The position numbers and the translations under genes are program-made. 64,000 nt of DNA, from positions 30,376-94,375 of the forward strand of contig JAQMWT010000573.1 in assembly GCA_029834535.1 (NCBI GenBank), in the 5' to 3' direction. The stretch is from Chrysophaeum taylorii (Eukaryota > Sar > Pelagophyceae > Pelagomonadales > Pelagomonadaceae). Below the pieces are notes generated by a model. It was given only the letters and a program-made list of their open reading frames with translations. It had not been told where the DNA came from and made no database searches. Positions 49,084-60,507 of this stretch are shown piece by piece (the first letter of the stretch is position 1; every line of letters begins with the position of its first letter).

Positions 49084-49891
49084 TCAAATGTTGAAAAATT
49101 TCGGGGTGACCGCCTCGTCGTCGTCGTCGTCGTCGACTACGACGAGGTCCTCGATGATCGGAGGGTGCGGCGGCGGCGCAACTTCCTCTTCCCCTTCCAA
49201 AGTGACCCTTCGAGCGGGCGCGACCTTCGAGAGGCGTAACTGAAAATCAGTTACCATTTCGACGGTAACGTTCTTTTTGACAAAATCGATCAACGGCTTC
49301 CGAAGGCTCCTCGGTCGCATATCCTCCGGATGTGGCGAGTAAAAGCCTAAAACTGGTCCGTTGGCGTCGCAGTTCGACGCCGCCCAGAACCGCGACTGCG
49401 CGGCCAACAGGTCTTGGATGTTTACGCCAGCGCTCTTCGTGAGGCTCTCGATCTTCTTAATCCCGAGCTCGAGCCAATATCGACAAGCCCGGCAGCTCTT
49501 CGCGTATTTCCGGCGAACGTCGGGAACCGGAACGGCTTGATGGTCGCGCATCATTCTGATACAAGTGCATAGCAGCAGCGCCCGAACGTGTACTCCTCGC
49601 GCCGCCGAGACCGCGGGCGTCGGCTGGAGGCAGATCAAGCAGGCCGACTGATCGTACGACCGATAACTACACGGACTAAACCGCGGCGGCGGCGGTGGCG
49701 GGACCTGATGAGAGAAAACAAAATCAAATCGGGGGGTTTTCATTTTAGAAACGCACCACGACGTAGTTTTGCGGCCGGAAGAACGTCGTCGGCCTCGTCT
49801 TTTCCTCGGGGATCACCGAGGTCGCGAGGGGTTGCATCGTGTACGGCGGCCATACGAGGTACGCCATGGGTGCGGCCTCCTGAGACGCCAT
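49084..49891 (-). CDS. Two-exon gene of unknown function with CxxC pairs
   Basis: The proposed model is exon 1 at 49,757-49,891 from ATG (45 codons), a 52-nt intron at 49,705-49,756 (GTGCGT...CATCAG with a TTTTGTTTTCTCTC tract) and exon 2 at 49,084-49,704, 251 aa in all. Without splicing, exon 1 ends in an in-frame TAA inside the intron, whereas splicing joins two open frames in phase 0. The protein has Pro-rich PPPPPP at the junction, QSACLICLQPTP and KSCRACRYWLELGIKK (two CxxC pairs, perhaps one zinc site), a helical middle (KKIESLTKSAGVNIQDLLAAQSRFW), a conserved-looking LGFYSPHPEDMRPRSLRKPL and a C-terminal acidic run of seven Asp. No family was recognised; nucleic-acid or zinc binding is only a guess. 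Confidence 0.6.
49705..49756 (-). other. Predicted 52-nt spliceosomal intron
   Basis: Donor GTGCGT at 49,756-49,751, acceptor CAG at 49,707-49,705, pyrimidine-rich tract before it, phase 0, in-frame stop inside. Removing it fuses two open frames into one protein. Confidence 0.6.
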
Positions 49892-51785
49892 CTCTGCCCA
49901 TACACTCTCGTAACTGTGAGCCTTCAACAACGTTACGAACTCAAAGCCCGTTCAACGGATTCTGAAGAACAATTCTTCCAAGATTCTTCCCGACGGACCT
50001 CGCTCGATCAACACACTCTCTCTGCCACCACCACCACCACCACAGGCCTGTCTCTGAGACACTCTTCACGCCGGTGCCTCACTCCTTCCTTCCTTCCTTC
50101 CTCAATGGGGAGAGACCAGTCGGCCGATTCGTCTCTCTCTCCCTCCCTCCCTCCCTCCCTCCCTCAGGACGAGAGTGTAGATGAGGAATTTTGTTTGCCC
50201 CCCCCCCCCAAATTTCCGAAACTTAGCGGGAAGGTATCGTAGCCGACGTGGCCCAAATATCGTGCTGCTGCTGACGTGGTGAAATTCCGCTTCGCCCAAT
50301 ACAACTAAATTTAATATGATATAATGTAATTTAATTCAAAATTCATGCCTCCGATGATATCATCATTCACATTCTGTGCGCACCAACACCCCGTCAGCTG
50401 CACTTTCCTTATAATTGATTGCCAACCAACCGACCATTCGCGCGCGCGCGGTAGGATTCAACCAAGCATCAAAAAGTACGCGCGTTTTTGTCAGGACGAC
50501 GACAACGCCTCCAAGACCGCAATTCCCGAGCGTGTGGCTAATAATAATAATAATAACAACAAAGGCTCGCGAAAAAAAAAAAGTTGACGATCATCCTTCC
50601 GACACACCAGCGAGTGTCGTCGACGAGGTGAGGTGAGCTTCAATATGAGGATGGCCCGAGGAGAGCAGCGCTACGCTCCTCTAGCATCCATTCTGCCATC
50701 GCCAAAGAGAACCCTCGAACAAGGCAACAAGGGGACGAGCGCGCGCGGCGCCCAATCAACAACGTTCCAAAAGCAGCAGTTCAAAAAGAGCATCAATCTC
50801 GAGAACAACAAGCCGCGCCCTAGATTGAACCGGCGGCTCGAAATTCCTTTCTTAGTGCCCTCAGCCACCACCACCACCACTTGGGAGAGCGTCATTTAAA
50901 AAAAAAAAAAAGACTACCGCGACCTTGCTACTCGCAGCTTCCAAGCATCGCGCGACACGGAGCCTTCACCGCGACTGGTAAAGTCCCCCAGCATATGAAG
51001 GTGCGGGATACGTCGACAACTCTATCACAATCCAGATCAATCCCCCGAAAAAACGTGACCAGAACGAGACGTTTGGCACGGCCGTCGCGCTGCAGCCTTC
51101 TTACCTCGAACGCTTCCCGCGCATCGGAGTTTGTTGTGCTTGCCTCTGATCGAGAACGAGGAGGAAGCCAACGCGCCAACTGTTAATTACAGTCAGTCAG
51201 GCACCAAGTTCAATCAATCCTAGACGCGTCCGATCCGATTATATAGGAAAGCGCAGGTTCATAATATCCTCCGATTGACGCGGACACTACTTTAGAACGA
51301 CGACAACAACAACAACAACAACAACAAGTAGAGTATGGCGACGTCCGCCTCCATTTCCGCTCGGTTTTCCGGCCTGCTGTGGTATCTCAAAGCCCGCTCG
51401 CGTCGCTCTGCCGGACGACAGTCCCATAACCACCACGCACGTTTGTTGATTAATTTCAGTCCTCTGGGCTGCTGGGGGCACAAAAACGAAGAAGTGGTCT
51501 CGCGCCTGGGCATCCGTTGGTGTTGTTGTGCGTTGTCTTGCCGACGGGCGTCGACACGCAAGATGCAGCAGCACGTAAGCAGCAGCAGCGGCTTTGTCCC
51601 TTTTAAAAGACAGAGCATCGAGAAGAGACCTACTTTCTTCCTCTTCGCACTCTTCCTCCCGTATATTTTACACCGCCTATCAATGTGACGGAGGTCGTCG
51701 TCGTCGTCGTCGTCGAAATCAATGTTGTTACAAGAAGTGTTAAAAGAGAAAGAACAAACCCTAGTTTCCGAAAATCCGCGCGACA
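49892..51785. other. Intergenic region with microsatellites
   Basis: No gene was recognised in about 1.9 kb. It contains ACC repeats (50,022-50,042), CCTT and CCCT tracts (50,085-50,165), an AAT tract (50,538-50,556), an A run (50,899), an ACA tract (51,300-51,325) and GTC repeats just before the transcarboxylase gene (51,690-51,715). The promoter of that gene should lie at the right end. Confidence 0.5.
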
Positions 51786-54700
51786 ATGACGACGACGACG
51801 ACGCTCTTTGAGGAGGTGGGTGTTTGACTCTCGAGTCTCTTCGTTTTCTTCTTCAACAACACCAAGAACATCGCAGGTGTGCTCGACGAATTTTTTGGAG
51901 TTTTCGTTCGGCGGGCGGAGCTACTCTGATCAGATCAAGGATGCCGTCGTGAAGACGAAGAAGTTCTGTGCGGTCGAGGTGAAGCTGGAGGATGGGGTGG
52001 TTTGGTGCCGGCACGATTTTGGGTTTCTGGGGGGCTCGCTGGGGTGCGCCGAGGGCGAGAAGGTGACGCGGGCCTTCGAGTACGCGACCAAACATAAACT
52101 TCCGATCGTCGTCGCGTGCAAGACGGGCGGCGCGAGGATGCAGGAGGGCACGCTGTCGCTGATGCAGATGGCCAAGGTGTCGGTGGCCGTCGAGGCACAC
52201 CGCGGTCTTCCGTTTATTTCGGTCCTGGAGGACCCGACGTACGGCGGGGTGTCGGCGTCGTACGCGATGCAGGCGGATATTCGCGTGGCGGCGTCGGGCG
52301 CGCGCATAGGGTTCGCCGGTCCGGGAGTGATTCTGAACACCATGTTCGAGATGAACCAAGAACGGTACGACGAGGCGTGTCCCGCGGAGTTCCAGAGTGC
52401 GGAGTACTGCAAGCGAAACGGCGCCGTCGACGTCGCGACGGACGATCCGAAAGGCGCGGTCCTGAAGATCTTGGGGCTGTTGACGGCGAAAAGTGGCGAC
52501 CTCCCAAAACCGGAAGCTACGCCGGTGACGGAAGAGGAAAAAGAGAAAATGCCAGACTACGCGGTGTCGCGGTCGATGAAGAGGCCGCAGTTCGGGGATG
52601 TGCTGGACGTTTTGTTTTCCGACTTCGTCGAGTTGTCGGGCGACGGGCAGGTCGGGTCGGACTCTTGTATTAAAGGCGGGTTGGCGAGGTTCGGCGACGA
52701 AAGGACGGTCGTCGTGATTGGATGCCAGAAAGGACACACTCCCGGCGACATGCAGGCCGCGAACTACGGAATGCCGAGTCCGGCGGGCTATCGCACCGCG
52801 AAGAGACTTATGGGACTTGCCGAGCGGTTCGGGCTCCCGGTGATCACGTTCGTCGACACGTGCGGCGCGTGGCCGTCGTTTCCCGCCGAAAATTCCGGCC
52901 AATCCGAAGCGATAGCGACGAATCTTACGGTTATGGCGGGCTTGAAGGTGCCGATGATCACCGTGGTGCTGGGGGAAGGCGGGTCGGGCGGCGCTTTGGG
53001 GGTCGCGATGGGCAACGCCGTCGGCATGTTATCCCAAGCGTATTACGGAGTGATCTCGCCCGAAGGCGCCGCTTCGATTCTCGGACGGTACGAGAGCGAT
53101 GCCCACAAGATGCAGCAGTTTCCGAAAGACTGTTACGCCCTCGCTACTGCCCAGAGTATCTACGCCTACCAACTCCGGGACTTGGGCGTGGTCGACCACG
53201 TTATCTACGAAAAAGATTCCGAATCTTTCTCGAATTTTCCCGAAACCGCGGGCAGAATTTGTTCGTTCATAACCACCAACCTGAAAAAATTCGAATCCTA
53301 CTCGCCCTCGGATCTGGTGTCGCAGCGCTACGAGAAGTACCGGGCCTTGGGCAAGTTCCTCGAACTTTCCGACCGCGTCGTGCCGGAGGAGGGCGGCTCG
53401 ACGAGAAAAAAATCGAGAATTCCAAAACCCGACGCGACGCCGCCGTCGAAATTGACCAAGTATTTAGCGCGCGAAGTCCTCCACACCGAAAGACCGAGGT
53501 CAAAGTACCCAAAAGCACCGCGCGAAGCGCCGGAACCTCCTGCTGTGGTTAAAGGTGGTCCTACGGTCAACGCGAAGAGCGTGCTGGACGCGGCTGGGCC
53601 AGAAGCCGCGGCGAAATGGGTTCGCGATCAGCCGCAAGTCCTCATCACCGACACGACGATGCGCGACGCCCATCAATCCCTTTTGGCGACGAGAGTCAGG
53701 ACGCTGGATCTGGTGAAGGGCGCTTCCGTCGCATCACAATTACTCTCAAAAGCCTTTAGCTTCGAGTGTTGGGGCGGCGCGACGTTCGACGTCGCGTACC
53801 GCTTTTTGTTCGAAGATCCGTGGGATCGACTGGAGGAAATCCGGCGCGCCGCGCCTAACGTCTGCACCCAGATGCTGTTCCGAGGCTCGAACGCGGTGGG
53901 GTACACGTCCTACCCAGACAACGTCGTCACGGAGTTCGTGAGGCTCGCGTCCAAGAACATGGACGTTTTCCGCATCTTCGATTGCTTCAACGACGTCGAG
54001 CAGATGCGAGTCGCGATCCAAGCCGTGCGGGATAACGGGAAAATTGCAGAATGCTGCGTTTGTTACACGTCCGACATCTCCACGTCCAAGGTTTATGACG
54101 TGGAGTATTACAAAAACGTCACAAAATCCTTGATCGAAGCTGGCGCTCATATCGTCGGCGTGAAAGACATGGCCGGACTGATGAAACCCGCCGCCGCCGA
54201 GGTCCTGGTGAAAGCGATTAGGTCTATTTCGAACGACGTTCCAATCCACTTCCACACGCACGCGACGTCCTCGGTGTCGTTGGCCGTGGCGATGGAGATG
54301 GCGCGGTGCGGCTGCGACATCATAGATTTCGCCGTCGCGTCGATGGCAGACCTCACGTCCCAGCCATCGTTGAACGCGTTTTGTGCGGCGATGGACGGCC
54401 TCCCCCGGTCTCCGGGGATTTCCTACATGTCGCTCGAACCCCTAGACATGTACTGGATGCGCGTCCGCGAGATGTACTCTCCGTTCGAAACCGGCATGCT
54501 CGCCGGTTCTGCTCGGGTTTTCGATCACGAGATCCCGGGCGGCCAGTACGCCAACCTGTTCGTCCAATGCCAGTCGATGGGGTTGGGCGATCGATGGGAG
54601 GACGTGCTGGACATGTACCGGGATGTGAACGATCTGTTCGGCGACATCATCAAAGTCACGCCGTCGTCCAAGTGCGTCGGCGACCTCGCGCTCTTCCTCA

Positions 54701-55446
54701 TCAACAAGAACCTAAAAAAAGCGTCGGACGTGCTGACGATGGACAACATCGACTACCCAGATTCGGTGGTCGGGTTGATGGAGGGCCGTCTCGGTTTTCC
54801 TCACCGCGGCTTTCCAAAAAACGTGCAGGCTAAAATTTTGAAGGGCAAGACGCCTTTAACCGAGCGTCCTTCGGCGGTACTACCGCCCGCGGACTTTGAT
54901 AAGATTCGTTCCGAATTAGGAGTCGACGAATACCGGGCGATGTCGGCGATTCTCTACCCAAAAGTCTTCGCCGATTATCAAAAGTTCTGCGCCGAGAAAA
55001 CGGAGCTCGCCCATCTCATCCCAACCCCCGTGTTTTGGCATTCGTTCGAAATCGGCCAGAGCATCCGAGTCAAAGGCGAAAAAATAACCCTAACTCGCGT
55101 CGGACCCGTCAAGGCTGGTCGAATGCGAACCATTGTTTTTGACGTCGACGGCCGCGAACAGCGCGTCGAAGTCAAAAGCCCCGCTTCCGAAGGCGAGTTC
55201 GACGGACCTATGGCCGACGCGTCGAACCCGAATCACGTGCCTTCGCCCATGCCGGGGGCCGTGGACAAAGTTCTCGTCAAAGAAGGCGATTCGGTAGAAC
55301 AAGGCCAAGAAATCTTTGTCGTCTCGGCGATGAAGATGGAGGTCAAGGTGAAGGCCCCAAAATCCGCTCTGCTCAAGTCGCTGTTCGTCTCCGAAGGCGA
55401 CAAAATCGTCGAAGGCGCCCTCATGGCCGAGCTTCTACTACTATGA
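51786..55446 (+). CDS. Single-chain transcarboxylase: AccD-AccA + pyruvate carboxyltransferase + biotinyl domain
   Basis: Model: exon 1 at 51,786-51,815 (ATG), a 61-nt intron, exon 2 at 51,877-55,446; 1,199 aa. The unspliced frame starts only with TTG. Residues (spliced numbering) about 17-215 resemble the AccD subunit of bacterial acetyl-CoA carboxylase (FGFLGGSLGCAEGEK; GGARMQEGTLSLMQMAK), without its zinc finger. About 240-485 resemble AccA (GYRTAKRLMGLAERFGLPVI, FPAENSGQSEAIA). About 598-1,075 form the pyruvate/oxaloacetate carboxyltransferase domain (TDTTMRDAHQSLLATR, GVKDMAG with its Lys, HFHTHATS metal-ligand histidines). About 1,130-1,199 are a biotinyl domain with AMKM (Lys1163). There is no ATP-grasp biotin carboxylase. 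The fusion should move a carboxyl between oxaloacetate/pyruvate and acetyl-CoA/malonyl-CoA via its own biotin. Similar fusions were reported for Giardia, as I recall. No targeting peptide is obvious, so it is probably cytosolic. Confidence 0.92.
51816..51876 (+). other. Predicted 61-nt spliceosomal intron in the transcarboxylase gene
   Basis: Donor GTGGGT at 51,816, a C/T-rich tract (CTCTTCGTTTTCTTCTTC) and acceptor CAG at 51,874-51,876. It is phase 0 and has an in-frame TGA in the reading frame of exon 1. It explains why the long frame lacks an ATG. Confidence 0.75.
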
Positions 55447-56849
55447 ATCTTATGTCTTCTTCTTCTTCTTCTTCTTCTTTAAAAATTCGCCATTGTAATA
55501 ACAATGTTGGCTTTTCGGGCGGCGGAGTTTGTTTTCATCTATTAGATTAAATAGAAGAGGATATATATCGTAATAATTTGAGTTATCGTAATAATAATAA
55601 TAATAATTTGAGTCCGCGGATTAATTAATAACAATATTAGAGTGCGGACCGCCAGCGTATGCGTGAGTTTCTTTCTTTCTGACTGGACTTGACTTGACTT
55701 GACTTGACTTCTTAGGCATGTGCCTATGGTCGAACACAACGCACAGCCTTCTCCTCGTCGTCGTCGTCGTCGTCTGGGGGGGGCGCCTTTTTGGTTTTTG
55801 TCCGGCTGGTCAGCAGCAGCATCAAAGACGAAGATCATTTTTAAGAGTATTAAACAACGATTATGGAACTCGCGAGGAAAATAATCGAATTACTACTACT
55901 CGGGTCATCATTTTGCTACCACCCCAGATGCATGTCCGTGAATCTCGGCTGCGCTTGCGAACGCTTCTCAACTACGAGACTGGCGTGCAAGATCATCGCC
56001 CGGGAATCGCAAGCCGATCATCCCGCCAGCCTCTATATTCAAGGTGGTGGTGGTGGCGACAAAGATGACGTCGGAGCCGCATATGAGGAGCGACTCGAAA
56101 GTGGCGACGACTTGCAGGTAGCGAATTATATCCGCAAGAATCGACGCCGCTGGATCCCCAAAAGAAAAGTTCACCCGCCGATCCGAAAAGGATCATCCAT
56201 CAACCCCAGGCTGTAAGCGCCCGTGGCGAAATACGGTAAAGAACACACCATCCAAGGCCGCCCGTGCGCTGCGACTTGCCAGCATTCCATAAGGAGGAGA
56301 TGATCCTAAGCGACGGCGCGACGGGGGGGGGGGCAATCAGAGTCTTGCCTCGAATGTCGCAAGCAAGGGCATTGAGATAAAGACACAGCAGCGATGGCAA
56401 GTGGTGTCTGAACATCTCCTACCCATCGAATAGCCCGCACCTCCATTGCTTTCACGCAAGGTCGATGTTGGATCTGGCTGTGGTACGCCGCAAACCAGTA
56501 GTTCAGTTCGTCGTCGGCTTCATCCCCCCTATGCTCTTATTGTCGCTCGTCTTCGACCGTCAAGGTTGTTGGTAAAGTCAAGTCGTCGTGGCAAGTCGGG
56601 GCCTGCCTCCGGAGTTATTCAGATCGTCAAGATACTTGAGGCGAACGCACTCGCCGGACGAAAAGATGTGTTTTGTTTTTCCAGCGCTATTTATTTGTGC
56701 GGGAAGAGAGGGACTCGCTCGTTGTGATTGCCATCTCGAGAAACCAAACTTCGTCGCGCGTCCTCTCAAACTACTCTCGATTCGCGTCTGTAGAGGAGGA
56801 GATTCATTCACCGGTCTAGACATCATCCACACGACAATACCTTTTTTCA
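55447..56849. other. Intergenic region, AT-rich then mixed
   Basis: No gene was recognised. It contains a TTC tract just after the stop (55,457-55,476), AAT repeats (55,590-55,607), TTGAC repeats (55,684-55,710) and GTC repeats (55,755-55,775). Short frames near 55,863-56,216 (plus) show no motif. Confidence 0.45.
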
Positions 56850-57668
56850 GTCACGTGGTCACGTCGCCCTATCGCCAACCCGGTCTGAAGTGAACGCAAG
56901 TTTTTTTTTTTTCTTTTCTTAAACGCCAGCGCCGGTCGTCCCTGCCCCGTCAGTTCCGTGCCCCCTGCGCGCTCTTGCCTAGGTCTGGTGCTCTTCGGTT
57001 CGTTCGCGTCAAATTCGGGGCGAAGGAGGAGGAGGAATCAGTCGTGGATGGTGTTCATTGTTTTTCTTGAACAACGACCTCGATATCTTCGTCTGATTCT
57101 TCCTCATCAACCTCCATCTCCAAAGAGTCTTCGGGCAAGGAATCATGGTGCTCCCGGCGTTTTTGAAAAACTCGGTCTCCCGTCACACACGAGGGGGATC
57201 CCCGTACTTAATTAATTAATCCGGGCCGCCGCCGCCGCAATGAAGAAATAAATTATTGTTCGTGCGCGCAGTATGCTGTGTGGCAACAACTTTGTCCGTC
57301 TCGTCCGCGCAGAGCAGCAAGCAACGTGTTTCTTTCCTTCGGTCAGGACAAGATTTTTTTCCAATGCTCGGGCAGCGCTCACAGTAGTAGCTCTGCGCGC
57401 CATGTGTGTACTACCAATTATATGAAAAATCCCTCAGAGGAGGCTCTCGCCATGTCCGGAAGGACGAAGGAACCCATACTGCTGATTGGACGACGACAGG
57501 TGCCGGCACTTGATATTCCGAAAGTCAAGAAGGAAGGCAATCAAGTCGCGATCGTTGAAGTCGTAGTTGAAGTGACGCACGTAGTTGTCTTCATTATTCC
57601 CGCAAACCGATGCTCTTTCCATTCGAGTATACCCCGCTCAAGACAGATTTTGCCGGTTTCACTGGGAC
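56850..57668 (-). repeat. Duplicated repeat R2, internally deleted copy
   Basis: This is a shorter version of 41,553-42,728. The two share GTCAGTTCCGTGCCCCC, GGTCTGGTGCTCTT, TTCGGGGCGAAGGAGGAG, AATCATGGTGCTCCCGGCG, GCTCTCGCCATGTCCGGAAG and GCAATCA.(G/C)TCGCGATCGTTGAA in the same order. The 385-bp coding part of the longer copy is missing (junction near 57,480). Confidence 0.75.
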
Positions 57669-58049
57669 TGATCACCCCATCACGTGAACCGACCATTCTA
57701 CGAGCTCGAGAGAAAACAACTGAAAGTGCAAAAGAGAGAAAACAACAGAAAGTGCAAAAGAGCACCAAAGAGAGAAAACAACAGAAAGTGCAAAACAAAG
57801 TCGCGCCAAACGGAGCCGACCGCGCAAAGTCGACCAACGCGCGTTACAACAACCAACAAACTTTTTTTTACGGGCCATTCTGTTTCATCCTGTCACAATG
57901 TCGATACGGGTCATTCTGTTTCATCCTGTCACGATGTTGATTCTGTTTCCTCCGCCGCTTCTGTTTCCTCCTGTAACTCTTTGTATGTCTCTTCTGTTGG
58001 CTTTCGTTTGTTAGTTCATTATGTCTTCCTTCCCCTTTGTTTAGCACCT

Positions 58050-59404
58050 TCCTTCGATGATGATGATGTGTCTGGCAACATTTGTACCCTCAAGAGGATC
58101 CTCCGCAAGAAGTATGACTCTGGCCGCTTCAAATCGTACAAGGCTCGCCTCGTTGTCCGCGGTTACACGCAGGTTCACGGCATTGCTTACCACGACACGT
58201 GCCGTCCTGTAGATGTCATCTCTGCTTTCATACAAGCCCCTGTCTGGCGTTGCTGTTCATCACTGGGATTTGCATAAGTTGGATGTCAACTCCGCTTTTA
58301 TCCAAGCTCTCATTGACGAAGACGTCTATGTCTGGCCACCCGAAGGCTATGCTCCTCGCCAACCCACCGATGGTTCCAAAATCGTTTACTACAAGCACCG
58401 TCGCTCTTGGTATGGTTGCAAACAAGCTTGTCGTAATTGGTGGCTTTATTTGGAACGCTTTCTCGTCAATGACTGTGGCTTCGTCCGCGGATCTGGTGAC
58501 ACTTGCCATTACAAGCTCGTGCTCAATTCTACCGTCCTTCTACGTCTCGTTCTGGTCGTTGATGATCTTCTTGTGGCGCACCCTCGTCATTGCATTGGCC
58601 ATTACCAAGCCTTTTTCCTCCGTTTCCGCGCTTTCACTGACGTCAATGAACTTGATCTCACCTCTTACGTTGGTCTTCGCATTACGCGTCATCGCCCTCG
58701 GAGAACCCTCACTCTTGACCAATCCCATGCTATCCGTGAAATCCATACCGAACATCGCTTCATCAACAGTAAACCCGAACTCACGCCCGCTCCCAAAGGT
58801 CTTCATCTTTTGCGGCTGACTGTCCTACCTACTCCTGGTTCTCCAGATCACATTTTCATGGCACGCATCCCTTTTCGCCGTATTGTTGGCTGTGTCCTCT
58901 TCATCTCCATCATGACTCGCCCTGATATCACTTGGTCCGTCAATCAGTGCGCGCGTTTTTCCCACAATCTTGGTAAACCCCACTGGCACGCTTTATCCCA
59001 CACTCTGCGTTATCTCAACGGTTCTCAGGATCTTGCCCTTGTTCTTGGTCGTGATTCTACCCTTCGTCTCTGTGGTTATTCCGACTCCAGCTGGGCCGAC
59101 GACCCTGATGACCGCCACTCTACAACTGGTTTTTGCTTTCTCCTTGCTGGATCTATGATAGCCTACTGCTCCCGCTCGCAGTACTTACTTGCTCGCTCTT
59201 CTTTTGAAGCTGAATTGCTCGCTCTTTACGCTGCTACTGCTGAGCTCTCTTGGCTTCTCAAACTTTTTGATGACTTTCATCTCCCTCCTCACACAGTCCA
59301 ATGTATGTTGATAATAGCACCACCGTCACCCAAGTTCGTCTCCAATGTCTCACACGGCGCACCCGCCATATTGACATTCGCTTTTACAGTACCGCCGAAT
59401 ATCA
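58050..59404 (+). pseudogene. Family B reverse transcriptase / RNase H, decayed copy
   Basis: Two frames: 58,060-58,277 (NICTLKRILRKKYDSGRFK, VRGYTQVHGIAYHDT) and 58,258-59,404 (KLDVNSAFIQALIDEDVYVW, RRSWYGCKQACRNW, LVLVVDDLLVAHP, GYSDSSWADD, LARSSFEAELLALYAA). It is highly similar to the frame at 19,155-20,891 but frame-shifted near 58,210-58,260 and again near 59,300, and then interrupted by the LINE insertion. Confidence 0.9.
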
Positions 59405-59604
59405 CTAACTTAACTAACTTCGGACCTCTCCCGGGCATGGGAGCCAGGCTGGGCCGGTAGTAGCCGGTCCAGGATCACAGAGCAAAAAAAATCACACAGT
59501 TGGGGTAGAAGGTTGGGATGAAAGTGCATGGATGGCGGACCGCCACTGCGCGCGGTCTTGTGCGAGGTCGTGCCACGAGTTGAAGGGGATGTCGCCGAAT
59601 ATCA
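59393..59604 (-). mobile_element. LINE 3' fragment inserted in the family B copy
   Basis: An insert of about 188 bp (59,405-59,592) flanked by a 12-bp duplication CGCCGAATATCA (59,393-59,404 and 59,593-59,604). The uninterrupted target is visible in the complete family B element. The minus-strand 3' tail is TTAG-like (CTAACTTAACTAAC on the plus strand). The body matches the end of the LINE at 61,735-62,150. 5' truncation plus tail plus duplication are signs of target-primed reverse transcription. Confidence 0.88.
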
Positions 59605-59902
59605 TCGCAACCACATCATTGATCTCAAATACATACCCCGCCTTCACAATCTTAGCGACATTTTCACCCGCAGTACGGAAGCTCCTTCCTTCCTCCGGCT
59701 TCGCGCTCTTTACCTCACTTCGTGATCTTCGCCCTGATCTCTGTTGTTTTTCTTTCTTGCCACAATGCCTCTATGACGTCTTCCTCAAAGCTTCTCCTCT
59801 GTGAGCGTCTCACTTACCCCTTTTCCTTTTTCTTTCTTTTTCCAGCACCTGTGTGAGGACCTCACTTACCCCTTTTTCCTTTTCTTTCTTTTCCAGGACC
59901 TG

Positions 59903-59998
59903 TGTGGGGAAGCTATGACACTTGCCCCTCCACCACGTATCCAGTATCCCTACGTCATTCTCTTATCGCTAGTCTAACGCCTCATTCCATTCGTAACA
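59903..59998 (+). repeat. 3' LTR of the truncated family B element
   Basis: 96 bp, TGTGGGGAAGCTATG to TTCGTAACA; the reverse complement of the LTR at 23,404-23,499 with several substitutions. Confidence 0.9.
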
Positions 59999-60059
59999 TC
60001 CGGTATCTTCGTAAGCCGGAGAACAGAGCCCTTCGTCTTTGGTTTCACCCTAAAAAGCA

Positions 60060-60417
60060 ACGCTATTGAGAATCACCCGCGTCTCAGCTCGTCAAACCGA
60101 GTTGACTTGGCCACCATCGTTGACTACCAGGACATGGATGTTGCTACTGTTAAATTTGACCCTCTGGTTCCCCATGGTCGACGCTGACAATGCCCTATCC
60201 CTGGCTCAGGAAGATAGAAAGTCAACTCTACTGGTTTTGTCTTCTATTTGTTCAAGTGCTTTATTTGCTGGAAAAGCCAAAAAATTCAACGGATTGTTTC
60301 GTGCTCTACACATGAAGCTGAACTCATTGCTCTAAGCATCTGTGCTGACGAAGCAGTCTGGCTCCGCAAGATACTGCTTGGGCTTTCCTTCGTTGTTAAT
60401 CCCACCTTCTTTACAAA

Positions 60418-60507
<90 letters not shown>

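Larger units (their letters stand above)
57790..59998 (+). mobile_element. 5'-truncated Ty1/copia family B element
   Basis: Plus-strand relative of the element at 18,871-23,504. It starts within the region between integrase and reverse transcriptase, carries most of the RT/RNase H and ends with a 96-bp 3' LTR (59,903-59,998). The 5' LTR, gag and most of pol are missing. Internal damage includes a deletion near 58,047 (about 170 bp relative to the complete copy), disruption around 58,200-58,260 and a LINE fragment inserted at 59,405-59,592. Confidence 0.9.

Noticed and set aside
51808-51876. TTG start of the transcarboxylase frame
   Set aside because: Non-ATG start in a nuclear gene; the spliced model from ATG 51,786 explains the frame better.
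51853-52902. Minus-strand frame of 349 codons opposite the transcarboxylase
   Set aside because: Antisense shadow in GC-rich coding DNA; the plus-strand domains are unambiguous.
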